Assembly: GCF_000711955.1 (NCBI RefSeq)
Contig: NZ_JONR01000006.1
Coordinates: forward strand, 212,148-276,147
DNA: 64,000 bases
Direction: 5' to 3'
Source: Nevskia soli DSM 19509
GTDB taxonomy: Bacteria; Pseudomonadota; Gammaproteobacteria; Nevskiales; Nevskiaceae
Shown: piece by piece, positions 15,959-25,721 of the stretch
Position numbering within the stretch: position 1 is the first letter of the stretch
Layout of the letters: every line of letters begins with the position of its first letter
Program-made: the position numbers and the translations under genes
Notes under the pieces: generated by a model
Seen by the model: the letters and a program-made list of their open reading frames with translations, nothing else
Database searches by the model: none
What the model was told of the DNA's origin: nothing

Positions 15959-16555
15959 CTACGATCGTGCCCAGACCAGGCAGCGGTTGTTGGCGGGCAT
16001 CTGGCGGTCTTCCAGCAGGTTCAGGCCGATGCCGCGGGCCAGGGCGTCCACGGCTTCGAAATCGCGGATGCCGCGATGGGGCACGGCCGCCTTGAGGGAG
16101 GCGTCGAAGGCAGCGTTGCTGTCGCTGGTGAAGCGGCCGCCGTAATTGAACGGACCGTATACGGCCAGCCTGGCGTCCGGCCTCATGATCTCCGGCAGCC
16201 GCTGGAACAGCCTCTCGACTTCGGCCCAGCTCATGATGTGCAGGGTGTTGGCGCTGTAGACGGCATCGTACCGCTGGGCGGGCCATTGGGGCTGGTTCAC
16301 GTCCAGCTCCAGCGGCGCCGGTGTGTTGGGCAGGCCCGCTTCGTCCAGCCAGGCGCGGATGCCGGGCAGGTTTTCCGCCCGGTCGGAGGATTGCCAGACC
16401 AGCTGCGGCAGGGCGGCGGCGAAGTGCACGGCGTGCTGGCCGGTGCCGCTGCCGATTTCCAGGACGCGCTTGCGGTCGGCAAAGTACTCGCGCAGCACGG
16501 CCAGGATGGGATCGCGGTTGCGCTCGCTGGCGGGTGAATACGGTTTATCGCTCAT
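15959..16555 (-). CDS. DUF938 SAM-dependent methyltransferase-like protein
   Basis: A 198-residue class I methyltransferase-like protein of the DUF938 family. The N-terminus YSPASERNRDPIL is typical of the family, followed by the SAM loop VLEIGSGTGQHAVHFA (motif I, about residues 31-46), QSSDRAENL (motif II) and YDAVYSANTLHIMSW (motif IV). The C-terminus has YGPFNYGGRFTSDSNAAFD and ends with a CLVWAR strand. The substrate is not known; eukaryotic relatives are METTL26. It is divergent from the MazE/Doc locus. Confidence 0.88.
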   Translation of the reverse strand: MSDKPYSPASERNRDPILAVLREYFADRKRVLEIGSGTGQHAVHFAAALPQLVWQSSDRAENLPGIRAWLDEAGLPNTPAPLELDVNQPQWPAQRYDAVYSANTLHIMSWAEVERLFQRLPEIMRPDARLAVYGPFNYGGRFTSDSNAAFDASLKAAVPHRGIRDFEAVDALARGIGLNLLEDRQMPANNRCLVWARS

Positions 16556-16617
16556 GCGGCTCCAGGGAAACGACTGTTCCGGCGCGGTAGGCGTCGGGTG
16601 GAGGATGTATGTACGTG

Positions 16618-16626
16618 TGTTATAAT
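16618..16626 (+). promoter_or_regulatory. Extended -10 promoter of the MazE-like/Doc locus
   Basis: TGT followed directly by TATAAT is a perfect consensus -10 with the TGn extension, in an AT-rich island 19 bases before the antitoxin ATG. No good -35 is seen at the usual distance, as expected for an extended -10 promoter. Transcription would start near 16633 and give a very short leader. Confidence 0.65.
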
Positions 16627-16644
16627 AAAGAAGGAGGGTTTGCC

Positions 16645-16869
16645 ATGAAACTCAAGATCACCACGGTCGGCAACTCGGCCGGCGTCGTCCTGCCGAAAGA
16701 ACTGCTGGCCCGCCTGCGCCTCGACAAGGGCGACACACTGTATGTAACCGAGCTGCCGGATGGCATCAAGTTGATGCCTTATGACCCGACGTTCGAGCAG
16801 CAGATGGATGTGGCGGAAAGCGTCATGCGCCGACGCCGCACCCTGCTGCGCAAGCTCTCCGAAAATTGA
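16645..16869 (+). CDS. AbrB/MazE-type antitoxin
   Basis: A 74-residue protein with an AbrB/MazE swapped-hairpin DNA-binding domain in its first 45 residues (KITTVGNSAGVVLPKELLAR, then KGDTLYVTE) and a basic, helical C-terminus (MRRRRTLLRKL) that would contact the toxin. AAGGAGG lies 7 bases before the ATG, a very strong site that ensures antitoxin excess. The Doc toxin gene starts 12 bases after the stop. It should repress its own promoter at 16618. Here the antitoxin for a Doc toxin is of AbrB type rather than the classic Phd. Confidence 0.88.
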   Translation: MKLKITTVGNSAGVVLPKELLARLRLDKGDTLYVTELPDGIKLMPYDPTFEQQMDVAESVMRRRRTLLRKLSEN

Positions 16870-16881
16870 GCGGAGGCCGTC

Positions 16882-17334
16882 ATGATCATCTGGCTCAGCA
16901 AGGAGCTGGTACTGGCGATTCATGATCGTCAGCTTGCCGAACACGGCGGCAGTTCCGGCGTGCGCGACGACAATATGCTGCAATCCGCGCTCGCCCGACC
17001 GCAGCAGCTTCATGCCTACGGCGATCCCCTGCCCGACATCGCCGATCTTGCCGCCAGCCTCGCCTTCGGGCTGGCGCGCAATCATCCGTTCGTGGACGGC
17101 AACAAGCGCAGCGCGGCAGTCTGCTGCGAAACCTTCATCGAACTGAACGGCGGGCAGTTGATGGCCGAAGACATCGAGCTGTTCCCACTGTTCCTGGCGC
17201 TCGCCGAAGGGAAGCTGCCGGCTGAAGAGTTGGCCGCGTGGCTGCGGCCGCGCATCCAGACCCATAAGCCGGATAGCATTCAGGAGCCGCCTGCTTCATA
17301 TAAAGCAGCGGGCAGGAACTCCCCCAAGAAATGA
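16882..17334 (+). CDS. doc: Doc-type toxin of the Fic/DOC family
   Basis: A 150-residue death-on-curing toxin. The Fic/Doc active-site loop is HPFVDGNKRSAAV, with catalytic His68 and the Lys75-Arg76 pair. Doc proteins with the NKR version phosphorylate EF-Tu and stop translation, whereas Fic AMP-transferases have GNGR and a further Arg three residues on; here that second Arg is missing. The N-terminal IIWLSKELVLAIHDRQLAEHGG and GVRDDNMLQSALARP are typical. GCGGAGG precedes the start by 5 bases. The last 25 residues are loose and Lys/Pro-rich, longer than in P1 Doc (126 residues). A small ORF follows 73 bases later. Confidence 0.88.
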   Translation: MIIWLSKELVLAIHDRQLAEHGGSSGVRDDNMLQSALARPQQLHAYGDPLPDIADLAASLAFGLARNHPFVDGNKRSAAVCCETFIELNGGQLMAEDIELFPLFLALAEGKLPAEELAAWLRPRIQTHKPDSIQEPPASYKAAGRNSPKK

Positions 17335-17407
17335 GTGGCCAGCCGGGCGCACTGGTGCACAGTGGCTTATTCAAGACTTCCCGCAATCCGAAGGGCCAAC
17401 ATAGGGC

Positions 17408-17599
17408 ATGGGCACCAAGCTTTCCGCTTCCAATCCATATCTCCGCGATCTTGCGGCACGAAAGCGTGCCCTTTGGATTTCCGCCAAGACTTCGTCGGCC
17501 GTCGAGGGTATCCATAAGCCTTTCGCAGCATCCGGTCCTGCAAAACCCGCGGTCAAGCCATCGACCCGCGCCGGGCGTAAGGGCGCAAAGTCCGCTTGA
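17408..17599 (+). CDS. Small protein of unknown function after doc, with Fic-inhibitor-like S-x3-E-G motif
   Basis: A 63-residue basic protein. Residues 1-38 look structured: NPYLRDLAARKRALWISAK, then TSSAVEGIHKPF. The run S29-x3-E33-G34 matches the [S/T]xxxE[G/N] inhibitory motif of Fic antitoxins such as VbhA. The last 25 residues are Ala/Pro/Lys-rich. Its 5' side has only AGGG three to five bases before the ATG, so initiation would be weak. It may be an accessory or second antitoxin, or an unrelated small protein. The conserved look of the first half and the lack of a better frame support it being real, but I cannot confirm it. Confidence 0.5.
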   Translation: MGTKLSASNPYLRDLAARKRALWISAKTSSAVEGIHKPFAASGPAKPAVKPSTRAGRKGAKSA

Positions 17600-17670
17600 C
17601 TATACGGTCGAAGACCGCCTTCATCGGCTCGTAGTCAGAATGGCCGGACAATGCCATCGACGCGCCGCTC

Positions 17671-18084
17671 TCAGAGGTGCGTGCCGTACCAGGCCAGATG
17701 GCCCTGGATGCCCTGGTAGATGCACAGCACGCCGGCGATCAGCAGCAGCAGGAAAGTGATCCCCGCACCAAGCGAGCGTCCCGGTGCCCATTTCTGCGTG
17801 AAGGAAAAGGCGATGCCATGGAGCAGGCGCGCCACCAAAAGGCTGGCGCCGAGCGCATGCAGGACGTAAATGGAGAAATGGCTGACTTCCAGGTAGCCGA
17901 TCATCAGCAGGAGCAGCGGCACGTACTCGGCGAAGTTGGCGTGCGCGCGGATGCGACGCAGCATGCCGACATCGCCGCCGTCGCCCAGGTTGATCCTGGC
18001 GGCGCCGCGGTACTGGATGACGCGGATGCTGAGCACCAGATACCAGAGCGCCAGCAGGCCGGCGTAAAGCGGTGTGACCATCAT
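17671..18084 (-). CDS. MAPEG family membrane protein
   Basis: A 137-residue protein with four membrane helices (about residues 4-22, 53-72, 74-95 and 112-132). It belongs to the MAPEG family (membrane-associated proteins in eicosanoid and glutathione metabolism; bacterial YecN type). The motif RIRAHANFAEYVPLLLL between helices 1 and 2 holds the Arg, Asn and Glu that bind glutathione in MAPEG enzymes. Start at 18084 (ATGATG) follows GGGGGAG by 9 bases; a longer frame to 18135 has no site. Likely a glutathione transferase or peroxidase in the inner membrane. Confidence 0.88.
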   Translation of the reverse strand: MMVTPLYAGLLALWYLVLSIRVIQYRGAARINLGDGGDVGMLRRIRAHANFAEYVPLLLLMIGYLEVSHFSIYVLHALGASLLVARLLHGIAFSFTQKWAPGRSLGAGITFLLLLIAGVLCIYQGIQGHLAWYGTHL

Positions 18085-18313
18085 GATTGTTTTCTCCCCC
18101 CGAGAATTTTTGCGCATGGGCCGAGGCGGCTGCATGCGGATTCAGCCGGGTGATTGTTGCACAAGCGACCCATGGCGTTCGCGAAGCGCAACAACTAAGC
18201 GGGCCGCCGAACAGACCCTATCGATCCGCCGACCGCATAGTCCCTGCAGATCGGCGCCGGCCTGCACACACCGCGGCGCATCCATTCATACGCGGCAGCA
18301 ACCGGACACTCAC

Positions 18314-18502
18314 ATGAACAAAGACCAGATCAAAGGCGGCATCAAACAGGTGAAGGGCCAGGTCAAGGAAACGACCGGAAAAATCCTGGGCGACAAGACC
18401 ATGGAGAACAAGGGCAAGATCCAGAACACCGCCGGCCAGATCCAGAAGACTTTCGGCAATCTGAAAAGCGATCTCGATAAAGAGCTCAAAGACAAGGGAT
18501 GA
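18314..18502 (+). CDS. CsbD family stress protein
   Basis: A 62-residue CsbD-like protein: MNKDQIKGGIKQVKGQVKE at the start, then repeated G-K-I and N-x-G-K-I-Q-N elements. These are abundant small hydrophilic proteins induced in stationary phase or osmotic stress; their activity is unknown. The short frame is contained in a longer open frame to 18074, but homology begins at the ATG at 18314. It is monocistronic, with 229 bases of upstream DNA shared with the divergent MAPEG gene. Confidence 0.9.
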   Translation: MNKDQIKGGIKQVKGQVKETTGKILGDKTMENKGKIQNTAGQIQKTFGNLKSDLDKELKDKG

Positions 18503-18688
18503 TCCGCGGCCAGGCGCCGAGCTATGCCGCCTCGCCAAAGCTTGCCGGGGACGCTGTAGCGGACACGCGCTACCGGTCGCCATGCCGGAACAGATGCCGG
18601 CCGACCCCGCCTTCACCCGTTTGGATGGCGCGGCACCCCTGAAGCCGACCCAAGCTGGTGACCTCCACGCAGGCAAACGGCGGTCACC

Positions 18689-19105
18689 ATGACAACGGAA
18701 CAGCGCAACAGGGAAAAGGTCCAGGCCTTCTTCGCGGCCCTCAACCAGGCCGACTCGGCCGCCATCGTCGACGCTTACGCCGAGGACGGGCGCTGCGTGA
18801 CCACGGGCAATACGCTGATCTCCGGCAGCTACGGCAAGGAGCAGATCGCGCAATACGCCGCCGGCATCCTGCAGGTGTTTCCGCAGGGCATCCGCTTCAC
18901 CATCCTGGGCATGACCGCCGAAGGCGAGCGCGTGGCAGTGGAAGCGGAGTCGGAAGGGATGCATGTCTCCGGCAGGCTCTACAGCAACCAGTACCACTTC
19001 CTGTTCCGCTTCCGTGAGGGCAAGGTGGTGGAGTTCAAGGAGTACATGGATACCGAGCGGGTGACGGACATCCTCTGCGGCGGACAGCGGCGGCCCGCCG
19101 GCTGA
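18689..19105 (+). CDS. NTF2-like (SnoaL-type) protein
   Basis: A 138-residue protein with the cone-shaped NTF2-like fold: helix REKVQAFFAALNQADSAAIV, DAYAEDGRCVT after it, GSYGKEQIAQYAAGI, and the C-terminal strand pair YHFLFRFREGKVVEFKEYMDT. This is the SnoaL/ketosteroid-isomerase-like group, which acts as small-molecule isomerases or hydrolases, or as binding proteins. No catalytic Asp-His pair can be assigned with certainty. It is a stand-alone gene with no clear ribosome site (CGGTCACC before the ATG). It is followed by a family A repeat and the patatin gene. Confidence 0.75.
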   Translation: MTTEQRNREKVQAFFAALNQADSAAIVDAYAEDGRCVTTGNTLISGSYGKEQIAQYAAGILQVFPQGIRFTILGMTAEGERVAVEAESEGMHVSGRLYSNQYHFLFRFREGKVVEFKEYMDTERVTDILCGGQRRPAG

Positions 19106-19234
19106 GCGGGACCTGGGCACTGGATCACGGTATGTTGTGCCGGGACGAGGGACGCTAGTACTGCGACACTTTCGTTTTGGAAACAACAAGAAGCTTCGCT
19201 TGCTTGCGGGAAGGGACGCTGCGCTGGTGAAGCG

Positions 19235-19274
19235 GCCCTCTCCCCTGACCCCTCTCCCACAAGTGGGAGAGGGG
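19235..19274. repeat. Family A hairpin repeat, copy 4
   Basis: CCCTCTCCCCTGACC leads into the stem CCCCTCTCCCAC/GTGGGAGAGGGG, in the leader region 45 bases before the patatin gene. Confidence 0.85.
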
Positions 19275-19318
19275 AACGTGCGTGAAGCTGCCGTGTGGGG
19301 ATTTGCCGGGGGAGCAAC

Positions 19319-22300
19319 ATGGAACAGCGTCCGATTGCAGCCGCAGACGAAGACATCCGCGATGCGGAATTCAGCGCCGAGGTGCGCCAGCGCCGCGAAG
19401 CTGCCGGGGTTGAGAAAAGCGATCCGCTGACCTGGGGACTGGCCTTGTCCGGCGGCGGCATCCGCAGTGCCACCTTCTGCTTCGGCCTGCTGCGCGCGCT
19501 CGCGAAGAACGGGCTGCTGAAGCGCTTCGACTATCTTTCCACCGTTTCCGGCGGCGGCTACATCGGCTCCATGCTGGGTCGGCTGTACAGCAAGGAGACG
19601 CCGGCCGTAGCGGTGGAGCGTGGGCTGGGCTCGGACGAATCCCTGCTGCTGTGGTGGATGCGCAACAACGGCCGCTACCTGACGCCGGCCGGGGGCAAGG
19701 ACCTGGCGCAGGCGGCGGCCTCGATCTTCCGCGGCATGGTCGCCACGCACTTCGAAGTGGCGGTGCTGATCCTGCTGGCGGCCTGCCTGATCACGCTGCC
19801 GCATGCCCTGTTGCCGGTGCTGCCAGCCTCGGTGCACTTCGGCTTGATGTGGCTGTGGAGCAAGCTGCTCTCGGTGTGGTGGTGGCTGGTGCCGCTGCCG
19901 CTGTTCGGGGCTTCGGCCAGCGCCTGGGCCTACTGGCAGGCGCGCGACGAAGGCAATTGCAGCTGCCCGCGCTGCCGCGGCGTGGTCAGCGCCGTGGCGG
20001 CGGTGGGCGGCGCGGCGCTGATCGGCCGCTGGGTGTGGATGCAGCTGGCCGAGGGGCCGCCATCGACCCTGGTGGTGATGGGCGCATTCATGGTGGGCCT
20101 GCTTTCTGCGGCCCTGGCCGGCGTGCTGCTGCGCCTGTGCTTCCTCAACAGCGAGCCGGCCGAGATACGCCTGCGCATGACGCTGTGGCTGCGCAACTGC
20201 CTGGTGCTGTCGCTGCTGCTGATCGGCGTGGGTGTGCTCGATGCGCTGGCCTTCCTGCTGGTGCACGAGCTGCACGACCTGACCCTGGCCAAGGCGCTGG
20301 GCGCTTCCGGTTTCACCATGGCGGCGCTGCCGCTGCTGCGCGCGGCCGGCAAGCAGGTCCAGGCGGCTTCGGCCAAGACGGATGGCCCGGGGCTGCCGGC
20401 GGCGACGCTGGCCAATATCGCCGGCATGGTCCTGCTGGGACTGCTGGTGCTGCTGTGGACCACGCTGCTGATGGCCTTCATCTTTGCCGGTGCCGGCACG
20501 GCTTCCCCAGGCATCGTGTGGCTGCCGCTGCTGCGGCTGGCCGGCATCTTCGCGGCGCTGGTGCTCTATGTGCTGGTCTCGGGCTGCAACCTGGGGCAGC
20601 TCAACCTGGCTTCGCTGAATTACCTGTACCTGTCGCGGCTGGCGCGGGCCTACATCTCGGTGGGCAATGTGCGCGGTGAGGGGAAGGACGGACGCTTCCC
20701 GCGCACGCCGCTGCTGCCGGCGCGACGCGACGATATCGCCGGTATCGCCCGGCTGGAGTACGCGGTAGCCGGCGACGACCCGGCGCTGCCGGACTACGCG
20801 CCGCACCGGCACGGCGGCCCCATTCACCTGATCAACTGCTGCATCAACCAGACCCGCGACGACCGCACCGGCGCCTACAACGCCGACCGCAAGGGCGTGG
20901 CGCTGACGGTGAGCGCGCGCGGCATGGAGACCGGCACGCACGGGCCGCTGCCGCACGCGGCATTGCAGGACACCACGCTGGGACAGTGGGCGACGATCTC
21001 CGGCGCGGCGCTGGCCAGCGGCATGGGCTCGAAGACCGCGCCGGGCATGGCGGCGCTGCTGTTCCTCACCGGGCTGCGGCTGGGTTTCTGGTTCCCCTCC
21101 GCGCGCGGCGCGCGCAGCAGCAGCCGCGCCGGCTGGCTGGCGAAGTACCGGGCGACGCTGGCGGAGCTGTTCGCGAGCTTCCCCGGCTTGCGCGATCCGC
21201 ACTGGTACCTGTCCGACGGCGGCTTCTTCGACAACACCGGCGTCTACGCCCTGCTCAAACGCAAGGTGGACCTGATCGTGCTGGCCGACTGCGGCCAGGA
21301 CGAGAACTACCTGTTCGCCGACCTGGAAAACCTGGTGCGCAAAGCGCGCATCGACTACGCGGCGGAGATCGAATTCCTCGATCCCGGCACGCTGACCGCG
21401 GATGAGGCCGAGGGCGCGCCTTCCTCGCTGCGCCATGTCGGCACGCCGCTGACCATCACGCCGGAGCCGGGCCTGCAATACCTGCTGGTGGGACGGGTGC
21501 GCTACGACGACGGCCGCCTGGGCACGCTGCTGGTGGTGAAGCCCCACCGTACCAACGAGTTGCCGCTGGACGTGGTGGCCTATGCCGACGGCGATCGCCG
21601 CTTCCCGCAGCAGGACACCAGCGACCAGTTCTTCGACGAGGCGCAGTGGGAGAGTTACCACAACCTGGGACTGATCCTGGGCGGCGCGGTCAACGACAGG
21701 CTGCTGGGCTTCGCCCGCGAGTGGGGCCAGATCAGGACGCCGCCCGCCACCTTCAAGACGGTGGCGGACAAGCTGCCGACGCCGGACGAAGCCGCGGCGC
21801 TGCGCCGGCAGCGCGTGGGGCAGACGGTGCGCACTTCCGTGGGCGCCGGCATCGGCCTGACCGTGGCCTTGGGCCTGTGGCAGACCTTCGACTCCTACCG
21901 CAAGGACCGCGACGACCAGCGCACGCAGTTCGTCGCCACCTACGAGGACACCATCAAGGCAGTGGCGACGGAGACGGACGACCTGATCCTGGACACCAAG
22001 CTGCAGACCTTCAGCGAATCGATGGGCGGCCTCGGCATCATCGACCTGACCAAGGATGCCGACAATCGCCTGGTGGCGGCGGTGAGCGCGCGCTGCGCCA
22101 AGGATGGGGCGACGCTGAAGAATACCTGCGTCGATTACCGCAGCTACCTGCAACAGGCGCCGCCGACGCACGCCGTGTGGGTGGACTACTGGCAGGGCAC
22201 CATCGCTTCGCAATGGGACGCGGCCAGCAATGCGGCCGACCTGGCGGATTCCGGCGTGCAGATGCCAACACCGCAAGAAACGCCGGTGATGGTAGGCGCG

Positions 22301-22840
22301 GAAGCGCCGCCGCCCCCACCTCCTCCACCGGCAGTACCTGCCGCGGCACCGCCGCCGGTCGCGGCAGGGCCGGCGGGAGGAGCCGCGCCGCCGCCGATGG
22401 CGAGCGCAAGCGCACCGCCGCCACAGGCAACCGGCGCCGCCAGTCCGCAATCCGGCGCCTCGGCGCTGGCGCAGGCCTGCAAGCCCGCCGCCTGGGGACC
22501 GGTGCAGCTGTTCACCCAGATCTTCAGCGAGGACGCCCGCGCCCAGGCGGCGGAATTCGGCAAGCAAGCCGCCAGCGCCGGCGTGGCTGCCGCCGGCATC
22601 GAGAACGTCACCGCCAGCGCGTCACGCAGCGGCGGCGCGGCGCCGATACCGTGGCCGCATCCGACCTTCATCTATCACACGAAAGCGGAGCAGGATTGCG
22701 CCCAGGCACTGGCCGATGCCTTCAATGCACGCTACCAGCGGAACGACAGCGTGGCGAGGCAGTTGCCGCGCCGGTTGCGGGCGACGCCGGGGATGATCGA
22801 GTTTTGGTTGCCGGCTACGGCGGATATGCCGGGGGGATAG
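19319..22840 (+). CDS. Very large patatin-like phospholipase with membrane segments and a proline-rich linker
   Basis: A 1173-residue patatin-like protein. The oxyanion loop is SGGGIRSATF (Gly45-47), the nucleophile Ser77 is in STVSGGGYIGS and the catalytic Asp633 is in LSDGGFFDNTGVYAL, so the lipase dyad is complete but split by about 550 residues. The insert (about 145-430) holds eight to ten hydrophobic stretches that read as membrane helices. After the Asp comes a single hydrophobic stretch (SVGAGIGLTVALGLW, about 840), then a Pro/Ala-rich linker at about 996-1035 with nine prolines in a row, and a C-terminal domain of about 130 residues. GGGGGAG lies 4 bases before the ATG. The likely activity is hydrolysis of phospholipid acyl chains at the inner membrane. 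No partner gene is obvious. Confidence 0.85.
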   Translation: MEQRPIAAADEDIRDAEFSAEVRQRREAAGVEKSDPLTWGLALSGGGIRSATFCFGLLRALAKNGLLKRFDYLSTVSGGGYIGSMLGRLYSKETPAVAVERGLGSDESLLLWWMRNNGRYLTPAGGKDLAQAAASIFRGMVATHFEVAVLILLAACLITLPHALLPVLPASVHFGLMWLWSKLLSVWWWLVPLPLFGASASAWAYWQARDEGNCSCPRCRGVVSAVAAVGGAALIGRWVWMQLAEGPPSTLVVMGAFMVGLLSAALAGVLLRLCFLNSEPAEIRLRMTLWLRNCLVLSLLLIGVGVLDALAFLLVHELHDLTLAKALGASGFTMAALPLLRAAGKQVQAASAKTDGPGLPAATLANIAGMVLLGLLVLLWTTLLMAFIFAGAGTASPGIVWLPLLRLAGIFAALVLYVLVSGCNLGQLNLASLNYLYLSRLARAYISVGNVRGEGKDGRFPRTPLLPARRDDIAGIARLEYAVAGDDPALPDYAPHRHGGPIHLINCCINQTRDDRTGAYNADRKGVALTVSARGMETGTHGPLPHAALQDTTLGQWATISGAALASGMGSKTAPGMAALLFLTGLRLGFWFPSARGARSSSRAGWLAKYRATLAELFASFPGLRDPHWYLSDGGFFDNTGVYALLKRKVDLIVLADCGQDENYLFADLENLVRKARIDYAAEIEFLDPGTLTADEAEGAPSSLRHVGTPLTITPEPGLQYLLVGRVRYDDGRLGTLLVVKPHRTNELPLDVVAYADGDRRFPQQDTSDQFFDEAQWESYHNLGLILGGAVNDRLLGFAREWGQIRTPPATFKTVADKLPTPDEAAALRRQRVGQTVRTSVGAGIGLTVALGLWQTFDSYRKDRDDQRTQFVATYEDTIKAVATETDDLILDTKLQTFSESMGGLGIIDLTKDADNRLVAAVSARCAKDGATLKNTCVDYRSYLQQAPPTHAVWVDYWQGTIASQWDAASNAADLADSGVQMPTPQETPVMVGAEAPPPPPPPPAVPAAAPPPVAAGPAGGAAPPPMASASAPPPQATGAASPQSGASALAQACKPAAWGPVQLFTQIFSEDARAQAAEFGKQAASAGVAAAGIENVTASASRSGGAAPIPWPHPTFIYHTKAEQDCAQALADAFNARYQRNDSVARQLPRRLRATPGMIEFWLPATADMPGG

Positions 22841-22909
22841 CAAATGCCCGGATAAAGGTGCGCTACAAAATATGCTGCGCTCCACGCACGCTGACCGCGA
22901 AGGAACATT

Positions 22910-23173
22910 TCATTCGTAGTGCGTCCACAGGCGCAATACCTTGATCGCTTTCTCCGGCTTGATAACCTGATAGACGAGACGGTGCTGGATGTTGATGCGA
23001 CGAGAGTAAGCTCCGGCCAAATCGCCAACCAGCTTTTCGTATGGAGGCGTATTCGCAAAAGGATCGCGCTCGATCACAGCCAGAAGCGTCTGGGCCTTTT
23101 CCTTGAGGCCGGCAGCCTTGAGTTTCTTGGCGTCCTTCTGCGCCTGCTTGGTGTAAAGCAGCGTCCAGCTCAC
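22910..23173 (-). CDS. yoeB: YoeB/Txe family toxin
   Basis: An 87-residue ribosome-dependent mRNA interferase of the Txe/YoeB family. Sequence runs SWTLLYTKQAQKDAKKL, then PPYEKLVGDLAGAYSRRINIQHRLVYQV, and ends LRLWTHYE, which supplies the catalytic Glu, Arg, His and C-terminal aromatic. I place the start at the GTG 23173 because it overlaps the antitoxin stop as GTGA and gives the family's M-S-W start; the TTG at 23176 is the alternative. Transcribed with yefM from the minus strand. Confidence 0.93.
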   Translation of the reverse strand: MSWTLLYTKQAQKDAKKLKAAGLKEKAQTLLAVIERDPFANTPPYEKLVGDLAGAYSRRINIQHRLVYQVIKPEKAIKVLRLWTHYE

Positions 23174-23412
23174 CAATCAAGCTTCCGGGCCAGTTTGCCG
23201 GTGGGTGTTTCCATACCCTTCTTGATGGACTCTCGCATGCCGGGGATGGAGAGCAGGTACAAGGTTTCCTGGATCGCGGCCCAATCTTCTTCAGATACCA
23301 GCACGCCGTTGTTGCGTTTGCCGGTGATGCGGATGGGTTTGTGGCTTTCCGCCGTCTCATCGAGCAGGCGGTAGAGATTGGCGCGGGCTTCGCTGGCGGT
23401 GCGGTCGGTCAT
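23170..23412 (-). CDS. yefM: YefM/Phd family antitoxin
   Basis: An 80-residue antitoxin of the Phd/YefM fold. The N-terminal dimerisation and DNA-binding part reads TASEARANLYRLLDETAES, followed by KPIRITGKRNNGVLVSEEDW, the conserved core; the C-terminal helix MRESIKKGMETPTGKLARK would wrap the toxin's active site. Its stop overlaps the toxin start by 4 bases, so translation is coupled. Two GTAC-cored palindromes lie 28-45 bases upstream and should be its operator. Confidence 0.93.
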   Translation of the reverse strand: MTDRTASEARANLYRLLDETAESHKPIRITGKRNNGVLVSEEDWAAIQETLYLLSIPGMRESIKKGMETPTGKLARKLDW

Positions 23413-23437
23413 TAAATCGAATCCTGGCAGGCAGTTA

Positions 23438-23457
23438 AGCGTACGCTTTTACGTACG
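23438..23457 (-). promoter_or_regulatory. YefM operator: two CGTACG cores 12 bp apart
   Basis: AGCGTACGCT, a perfect 10-base palindrome (23438-23447), and a second CGTACG (23452-23457) have centres at 23442.5 and 23454.5, exactly 12 bases apart. E. coli YefM is known to bind a long and a short palindrome with TGTACA cores at that spacing. A TTGCCG-N17-TACGCT promoter read on the minus strand overlaps both, so binding would exclude RNA polymerase. Confidence 0.75.
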
Positions 23458-23518
23458 GATCGGCAAGCCTGGATATTTATAGCGCCACTGGGACTACAGC
23501 GCCGTAGCCAGGGAAACT

Positions 23519-23543
23519 GGATTCCGCCTGCGCGGGAATGACG
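23519..23543. repeat. Family D repeat, copy 2 (degenerate)
   Basis: GGATTCCGCCTGCGCGGGAATGACG-type unit, split here as GATTCCGC/GCGGGAATGACG. It is the first of three different repeats stacked between yefM and thiC. Confidence 0.7.
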
Positions 23544-23569
23544 ATGAGGGATAGTTCCGTGCTTGGCCC

Positions 23570-23611
23570 CTCGATACAAATCGCTGCGCGATTCACTCGG
23601 GGCGAACGGAG
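23570..23611. repeat. Family C repeat, copy 1
   Basis: CTCGATACAAATCGCTGCGCG runs into ATTCACTCGGGGCGAACGGAG, with inner dyad AATCGC/GCGATT and outer ends CTCG/CGAG-like. Other copies lie at 25887 and 30740. Confidence 0.85.
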
Positions 23612-23636
23612 GGTGGTGCGGCGCGAAGGAAAAGCG

Positions 23637-23680
23637 GCCCCTCACCCCGGCCCTCTCCCCATGTTCATGGGGAGAGGGGG
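23637..23680. repeat. Family A hairpin repeat, copy 5
   Basis: GGCCCCTCACCCCGG leads to the stem CCCTCTCCCCATG/CATGGGGAGAGGG. With the two repeats before it, it fills most of the 312-base gene-free stretch 23413-23724. Confidence 0.85.
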
Positions 23681-23724
23681 ACTGATCGGGTGCGCGGTGT
23701 GCGTAGGTGCGGCAACTGGCCGGG

Positions 23725-25671
<1,947 letters not shown>

Positions 25672-25721
25672 GCTTGCTCCTCGCAAAAATAGGCGAAGGA
25701 AGCGCGCGCGGTGCGGACAGC

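Noticed and set aside
17371..17556. 61-residue frame on the minus strand opposite the small ORF after doc
   Set aside because: Antisense to a more convincing frame, no ribosome site and no recognisable motif.
18218..22567. Very long open frame (1449 residues) on the minus strand opposite the patatin gene
   Set aside because: It is a by-product of high third-position GC on the opposite strand. The protein is low-complexity (Arg/Ala/Gln/His), has no motif, and the plus-strand patatin has intact catalytic motifs and a good ribosome site.
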